DNA of 6,204 nt. Origin: Dokdonella_A sp039926025. GTDB taxonomy: Bacteria > Pseudomonadota > Gammaproteobacteria > Xanthomonadales > Rhodanobacteraceae. The notes below the pieces were generated by a model. It was given only the letters and a program-made list of their open reading frames with translations, searched no databases and was not told where the DNA came from. The stretch is from contig JBDSXV010000183.1 of NCBI GenBank assembly GCA_039926025.1, positions 1 through 6,204 of the forward strand, written 5' to 3'. A program made the position numbers and the translations under genes. This document shows positions 1-3,673 of this stretch, one piece after another (the stretch's first letter is position 1; the number at the start of each line of letters is the position of its first letter).

Positions 1-651
1 CGCATCCGCTTCACCACCTCGCATCCGCTGGAGTTTTCCGACTCGCTGATCGAGGCGTACGCGAACGTGCCACAGCTGGCGAACTACCTGCACCTGCCGG
101 TGCAATCGGGTTCCGATCGCATCCTTGCGGCGATGAAGCGGGGTTACACCTCGCTCGAGTTCAAACAGAAGATCCGCAAGCTGCGCGCCGTAAGACCTGA
201 CATCTGCGTCTCGTCCGATTTCATCGTCGGTTTTCCAGGCGAGAGCGACGCCGATTTCGACAAGACGATGAAACTGGTCGAGGACGTAGGCTTCGACCAG
301 AGTTTTTCCTTCATCTATTCCAAACGTCCCGGTACGCCGGCCGCAACCCTCGCCGACGATACCCCTGACACGGTCAAGCAGGAACGTCTCGCGCGCCTGC
401 AGGCAGCGCTCAACGTGAACGCGAAGAGGATCGGTGTCGCGATGGTCGGCTCGGTGCAGCGCGTGCTCGTTGAAGGCCCCAGCGCACGCGACGCAAGTGA
501 GCTGACCGGCAAGACCGAGAACATGCGGAACGTGAATTTCGCCGGCCCCGCGCGCCTGATCGGCCAGTTCGTCGACGTGACGATCACCGACGCGATGGTG
601 AACTCGCTGCGCGGCCGCGTCGAGATGAGCGACCAACGCGACGCTGCCTGA
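1..651 (+). CDS. miaB: tRNA-2-methylthio-N6-dimethylallyladenosine synthase MiaB, C-terminal part (5' truncated by window edge)
   Basis: This is a radical-SAM methylthiotransferase that adds the 2-methylthio group to N6-isopentenyladenosine-37 of tRNAs reading UNN codons, in the cytoplasm. The frame is open from base 1, and 216 residues are visible. They run nearly collinear with E. coli MiaB as I recall it: RIRFTTSHPLEF at residues 1-12, HLPVQSGSDRIL at 31-42, SSDFIVGFPGE at 71-81, and SFSFIYSKRPGTPAA at 101-115. The C-terminal TRAM (RNA-binding) domain starts near residue 148, with VQRVLVEG, the LTGKTENMRNVNF segment and NSLRG. The N-terminal UPF0004 domain and the radical-SAM CxxxCxxC cluster lie outside the window, so roughly half of a family-length protein (about 440-475 aa) is missing only because of the window edge. 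The internal ATG-less start near 67 is not a real start. The C-terminus (RVEMSDQRDAA) is shorter than in E. coli, which carries an extra tail. A GNAT gene follows after 3 nt. Confidence 0.96.
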   Translation, partial: RIRFTTSHPLEFSDSLIEAYANVPQLANYLHLPVQSGSDRILAAMKRGYTSLEFKQKIRKLRAVRPDICVSSDFIVGFPGESDADFDKTMKLVEDVGFDQSFSFIYSKRPGTPAATLADDTPDTVKQERLARLQAALNVNAKRIGVAMVGSVQRVLVEGPSARDASELTGKTENMRNVNFAGPARLIGQFVDVTITDAMVNSLRGRVEMSDQRDAA

Positions 652-654
652 TCC

Positions 655-1149
655 ATGGCGGAAGCGTTGACGATCAGGCAAGTCGATGGCGCCGGATTCG
701 ATCGCGCATGGCCGATCTTCCAGCGCGTCATTGCCGCGGGCGACACCTACAGCTATCCACCCGACCTTACCCGGGATCAGGCTCGTGCGATGTGGCTCAC
801 GCCACCCAGCCGCTGCTTCGTCGCCGAACGCGACGGCGAGGCACTCGGCCTGTACATGCTGCGACCCAATCAACCCGGTCTTGGCGATCACGTCGCCAAC
901 GCCGGCTACATGGTCGCACCGCACGCACGCGGCCAAGGCATTGCTTCGGCGCTGTGCGAGCACTCGATGGAGCAGGCGCGCCGCGCCGGCTTCACCGCCA
1001 TGCAATTCAATTTCGTCGTCGCCAGCAACCAGGGTGCAGTGCGTTTGTGGCAGCGTCACGGCTTCCAGATCGTTGGTCGGGTTCCCGGCGCGTTTCGTCA
1101 TGTCGCAGATGGCGCGACCGACATCTATGTGATGCATCGCCAGCTTTGA
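655..1149 (+). CDS. GNAT family N-acetyltransferase
   Basis: This is a 164-residue single-domain GNAT enzyme, predicted to move an acetyl group from acetyl-CoA to an amine in the cytoplasm. Motif A is visible as a strand (NAGYMVAP, residues 82-89) followed by the acetyl-CoA pyrophosphate loop R92-G-Q-G95-I-A97, which fits R/Q-x-x-G-x-G/A. Motif B is NQGAVRLWQRHGF (125-137), with the usual Asn and the aromatic LWQRHGF ending. The N-terminal stretch FDRAWPIFQRVIAAGDTYSY and the GAFRH segment near 145-149 belong to a recurrent bacterial subgroup often annotated only as GNAT. Its substrate is not evident, although an L-amino-acid-type acetyltransferase is possible. The ATG at 655 is chosen because it gives full family length and sits 3 nt after the miaB stop. 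No clear Shine-Dalgarno precedes it, so translation is probably coupled to miaB. The family call is firm; the substrate is unknown. Confidence 0.9.
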   Translation: MAEALTIRQVDGAGFDRAWPIFQRVIAAGDTYSYPPDLTRDQARAMWLTPPSRCFVAERDGEALGLYMLRPNQPGLGDHVANAGYMVAPHARGQGIASALCEHSMEQARRAGFTAMQFNFVVASNQGAVRLWQRHGFQIVGRVPGAFRHVADGATDIYVMHRQL

Positions 1150-1365
1150 CCGCATGCTTGACCTATCCGCTGAAGGCTTGGATCGATGAACCAGCGCGCA
1201 AACGTCGGGATTCATCGCCGTAGCGAATGCTACTGGCGCGCAAGCCCCCTGGTTGGCCAAGCACGCTCTGGCCGGAAGTTTCGTGGCGCGCATGTCAGTA
1301 AGGTGCGCCGAATGTCGTAACCCACAGCAACGCATCCATCCGATGCCGACCTGTTGAGGTGAGTT
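1150..1365. other. Intergenic region between the GNAT gene and the delta-60 repeat gene
   Basis: These 216 nt show no convincing coding frame. A TTGACC hexamer (1158-1163) lies just after the GNAT stop, but no good -10 box sits 16-18 nt downstream. A weak inverted repeat, GGCCA (1255-1259) with TGGCC (1269-1273) and a 9-nt loop, lacks a following T-tract. The 9-mer TGGCGCGCA occurs at 1234-1242 and again exactly 50 nt later at 1284-1292. The promoter of the downstream gene presumably lies here, but I cannot place it. Confidence 0.6.
1356..1359 (+). promoter_or_regulatory. Shine-Dalgarno deciding the GTG start of the delta-60 repeat gene
   Basis: GAGG, within the longer anti-16S match GAGGTGA (1356-1362), ends 6 nt before the GTG at 1366. 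This favours GTG 1366 over the out-of-frame TTG at 1364 and over any later start, which would cut into the signal peptide. Confidence 0.65.
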
Positions 1366-2880
1366 GTGGAATTGCCGACCCGTTTTCGCACGTTCGCTCA
1401 AAGGGCGAGACTCCGTATCCGTGTGCTGGCCGGCCGAACATCGTTGGCGATTTCCGTCATCCTTGCCGCTGACCCCTTGGTGTCGGCGCAGACCATCGAC
1501 GCCTTCAACCCGCAGCCGCAGACAGCACCAACCACCCTGGCGATCCAGGCGGATGGCAAGGTTCTCATCGGCGGCTACTTTCTGGATGTCCCGAGCAGCA
1601 CGCTGGTTGGCGTCCGGCGATTGAATACGGACGGGTCCAAAGATGCGGGGTTTATCGAGCCGGAAGTCAGCGCGGAAGTAAAAGCCCTCGCAGTGCAGGC
1701 TGATGGAAAGATCCTCATCGGCGGCTCCTTCATCGAGGTCGCGGGCCACACGCAACACCACCTCGCACGCTTGAACGCCAACGGCTCGATCGATGCCAGT
1801 TTCCTCGATCCGAATCTCGACGCGGATGTCTGGGCGATCGCTTTGCAGCCCGACGGCAAGGCGCTCGCAGCGGGCGATTTTCAGAACGTCGGCACGACCG
1901 CACGCGCCTACGCGGCACGCTTCACGACAACGGGCGCCCTCGACGGCAGTTTCGTCGACACGCAGATCTGCTGCGGACCGGCGCGCGCAATAGCGTTGCA
2001 GGCGAACGGCAGCGTCCTCGTCGGCGGTTACTTCCTGGGGATCACGGGGAATTCGGCGATCGGCTCGATCGCACGCTTCAGCGCCAGCGGAGCGCTGGAT
2101 GCCGCGTTCCCGATCGACCCTTCCGCCACAACCGTCAGCGCGATCGTTGTCGCGCCTGACGGCTCGATCTATGTCGGCAGCTCCTACCGGACCAGCGATG
2201 ACCAATCGCTACGTCCTGTCGCAAAGCTGTCCGCGAGCGGCACGCTCGATATCGCGTATGCCGACATGTACACCGACGGTGGCACGAACACGCTCGCGTT
2301 GCAGCCGAACGGAAAGCTGATGTTCGGCGGCCAGTTCCAGCTGATCGATGGGCAGCCGCGGCATGCTCTGGCGCGCTTGAACGCGAACGGCACGCTCGAT
2401 GCTGGGTTCGTCGACTTGAATTTCAATTTCGATGCCGGCGATCCCAACGGCTACATTTTCGGACTCGCCGCGCAAGCCGATGGCAACACCATCGCAATCG
2501 GCAACTTTACTCTCGCTGCGGGCCAGTCCCGCCAGTTCGCTGCGCGCATCGTTACCGGTGATGCCGTCGTCAGCAAACTCAGCGGGCAAGCCTCCGGCAG
2601 CAGCGTGATCGCCACCTGGATGCGCAGCGGCGACGGCGCAGAGCTGGCGCTGCCGCCGACCCTTCTGCATTCGAGCGATGGTCTTGCTTACACCGTGGCG
2701 GGACCGATGACGCGTATCGCCAATGGCTGGCAGGCAACCGCAAACGACAACATCAACGGCGCGCCGTTCTATTTGAAAGCGATGGGCTTGACGAGTACCG
2801 GTGCGGCGAACGGTTCGTCCGGCTGGATCGCAAGTCCGGTGTACGTCAGCGACCGGATTTTTGCGAACGGATTCGACTGA
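1366..2880 (+). CDS. Secreted delta-60 repeat (beta-propeller-like) protein
   Basis: This is a 504-residue, probably exported protein. Residues 1-24 are Arg-rich, followed by a hydrophobic stretch (about 26-35) and a plausible signal-peptidase site after VSA at 39-41, so it should leave the cytoplasm by Sec. The h-region is short and broken by ADP, so the signal peptide is likely rather than certain. Residues 57-395 hold seven copies of the delta-60 unit (TIGR02608-type), each with an LAxQxDGKxLIGGxF half and an ARLNxxGxLDxxF half, beginning near 57, 107, 157, 207, 258, 309 and 366. The last copy lacks the LDxxF strand. After it, residues 400-490 form a separate C-terminal domain (SGDGAELALPPTLLHSSDG, GPMTRIANGW, FYLKA, GSSGW) that I recall following delta-60 arrays in related proteins. 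The chain ends in RIFANGFD. The biochemical role is unknown; a surface or secreted binding protein is an inference. The gene is separated by over 200 nt from both neighbours, so it probably has its own promoter. Confidence 0.88.
   Translation: MELPTRFRTFAQRARLRIRVLAGRTSLAISVILAADPLVSAQTIDAFNPQPQTAPTTLAIQADGKVLIGGYFLDVPSSTLVGVRRLNTDGSKDAGFIEPEVSAEVKALAVQADGKILIGGSFIEVAGHTQHHLARLNANGSIDASFLDPNLDADVWAIALQPDGKALAAGDFQNVGTTARAYAARFTTTGALDGSFVDTQICCGPARAIALQANGSVLVGGYFLGITGNSAIGSIARFSASGALDAAFPIDPSATTVSAIVVAPDGSIYVGSSYRTSDDQSLRPVAKLSASGTLDIAYADMYTDGGTNTLALQPNGKLMFGGQFQLIDGQPRHALARLNANGTLDAGFVDLNFNFDAGDPNGYIFGLAAQADGNTIAIGNFTLAAGQSRQFAARIVTGDAVVSKLSGQASGSSVIATWMRSGDGAELALPPTLLHSSDGLAYTVAGPMTRIANGWQATANDNINGAPFYLKAMGLTSTGAANGSSGWIASPVYVSDRIFANGFD
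1534..2550 (+). repeat. Seven tandem delta-60 protein repeats, about 150-nt period
   Basis: The protein-level repeats start near 1534, 1684, 1834, 1984, 2137, 2290 and 2461, giving a period of 150-153 nt for the first six and a longer step before the last. Conserved positions are the QxDGK turn, the GG-aromatic strand and the closing ARLNxxGxLD strand. The units have diverged in DNA sequence, so this is an old protein repeat rather than a recent DNA expansion. Seven units would fit a seven-bladed propeller, which is inference. Confidence 0.85.
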
Positions 2881-2997
2881 AGCCCGGTATTGAATGCGTC
2901 GTGCCGGAATTCGAGTGGATGCTGTCGTCGCATGCCATGAAAACACACGTCGATCCAGCGTCAGTCGAACCGCTCCGAGCGAGGGCGTCGATTGCCC

Positions 2998-3018
2998 GGC
3001 GCAACCTGTGGGTGCGCC
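2998..3018. other. GC-rich hairpin, possible terminator or attenuator without T-tract
   Basis: GGCGCA (2998-3003) pairs with TGCGCC (3013-3018). Inside it, after one A-G mismatch, CC (3005-3006) pairs with GG (3010-3011), leaving a 3-nt loop. It lies about 120 nt after the delta-60 stop and about 110 nt before the sigma start. No run of T follows, so it is not a standard intrinsic terminator on either strand. Confidence 0.25.
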
Positions 3019-3117
3019 CGATGCGCAACAACGCAACGCACGAAAACCCAGTACCATCGATGACAGACGGCCCACGCCGGGCGACGTATCGTCCGGCATC
3101 AGTCCTGTCCCGACATC

Positions 3118-3121
3118 GGAA
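3118..3121 (+). promoter_or_regulatory. Weak Shine-Dalgarno for the sigma factor GTG start
   Basis: GGAA ends 4 nt before GTG 3126. It is a weak match, but the alternative ATG at 3060 has no purine-rich site upstream. Confidence 0.35.
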
Positions 3122-3125
3122 ATGC

Positions 3126-3671
3126 GTGAACATCTCTGTGGAAGGTACCGTATCGGCTGATGGCGGAGCACTGTTCGCGCTCGTGTATCAGGAGTTGCGC
3201 CGGATCGCCCGTGGCCAGCGGCGCGCAGCGGGCAGCCCGGTCACGCTCGACACCACGGCCCTGGTGCATGAGGTGTATCTCAAGCTGCATGGCGCGCCGG
3301 AAGCACAGCCTTACGACCGCGTGCATTTCCTTTCACTCGCCGCGCGCGCCATGCGCCAGATTCTCGTCGATCACTCGCGCTATCGCTCACGCATCAAGCG
3401 CGGTGGAGCACTCTCAGTCACCGGCTTGAACGACGAGATCGGCGTCGCGGCGGAAATGGTGGACATCGTCGCGCTCGACGAAGCGTTGACGCACCTCGCG
3501 CAAATCGACCCGCGTGCAGGCCAGTTGGTGGAATGGCGTGTATTCGGCGGCCTTGAGATCGCCGACATCGCGCAACTGCAAGGAGTGACCGAACGCACGG
3601 TATTCCGCGACTGGCGGCGCACGCGCGCGTTTCTGGTCGATCGGCTCGGCTACGAATCGTCGCAGGACTAG
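3126..3671 (+). CDS. ECF-like RNA polymerase sigma factor (TIGR02999 / sigma-70 ECF family, kinase-linked)
   Basis: This is an alternative sigma factor that should direct core RNA polymerase to a specific regulon. With the GTG start it has 181 residues, usual for the family. Region 2 runs from about 16 to 95: LFALVYQELRRIAR (16-29), TLDTTALVHEVYLKL (40-54), then HFLSLAARAMRQILVDHSR (67-85) and the KRGG turn (91-94), all signatures of the TIGR02999 type. Region 4 ends in a helix-turn-helix, GLEIADIAQLQGVTERTVFR (142-161) followed by DWRRTRAFL. The positions that are DAED in canonical ECF factors read D42-T43-T44-A45, so only the first acid remains. No anti-sigma gene is visible; the next gene, 2 nt downstream, is a membrane Ser/Thr kinase, which suggests control by phosphorylation. 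The start is uncertain: ATG 3060 would add 22 residues (MTDGPRRATY...), and the frame opens further to 2901. GTG 3126 is preferred because family resemblance begins just after it, although the N-terminus is then a few residues short. Confidence 0.88.
   Translation: MNISVEGTVSADGGALFALVYQELRRIARGQRRAAGSPVTLDTTALVHEVYLKLHGAPEAQPYDRVHFLSLAARAMRQILVDHSRYRSRIKRGGALSVTGLNDEIGVAAEMVDIVALDEALTHLAQIDPRAGQLVEWRVFGGLEIADIAQLQGVTERTVFRDWRRTRAFLVDRLGYESSQD
3664..3667 (+). promoter_or_regulatory. Shine-Dalgarno for the kinase gene, inside the end of the sigma gene
   Basis: AGGA overlaps the last codons of the sigma factor and ends 6 nt before GTG 3674. This supports the GTG start and translational coupling of the two genes. 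The ATG at 3678 is in another frame. Confidence 0.65.
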
Positions 3672-3673
3672 TC

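Larger units (their letters stand above)
2881..3125. other. Intergenic region upstream of the sigma factor gene
   Basis: These 245 nt separate the delta-60 gene from the sigma factor. The sigma reading frame stays open back to about 2901, but its translation there shows no family resemblance (for example SHAMKTHVDPASVEPLRAR), so it is treated as non-coding. The region contains one GC-rich hairpin (2998-3018). TACCAT at 3052-3057 resembles a -10 box but has no recognisable -35 partner. A promoter for the sigma-kinase operon is expected here but was not located. Confidence 0.5.

Noticed and set aside
1158..1186. TTGACC as the -35 of a promoter for the delta-60 gene.
   Set aside because: The hexamer 17 nt downstream is GATCGA, which is not a usable -10, and the site is about 200 nt from the start codon.
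1255..1273. Inverted repeat GGCCA/TGGCC as a terminator after the GNAT gene.
   Set aside because: Only 5 bp of stem with a 9-nt loop and no T-tract, over 100 nt beyond the stop; such stems are frequent by chance at this GC content.
1319..3062. Similar words AACCCA ... CCATC and GATG upstream of both the delta-60 gene (1319-1345) and the sigma gene (3045-3062), considered as a shared sigma-dependent promoter.
   Set aside because: The spacing between the two words differs by 8 nt (11 versus 3), so they cannot be the same -35/-10 arrangement; probably coincidence.
2209..3171. A 320-codon minus-strand open frame spanning the end of the delta-60 gene and the gap.
   Set aside because: Low-complexity Arg/Ala-rich translation with no recognisable domain. 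It covers most of the well-supported C-terminal half of the delta-60 protein antisense.
3231..3233. The possibility that the sigma factor gene is broken or frameshifted.
   Set aside because: Region 2 and region 4 read continuously in one frame from 3126 to the stop at 3669-3671, at normal family length.
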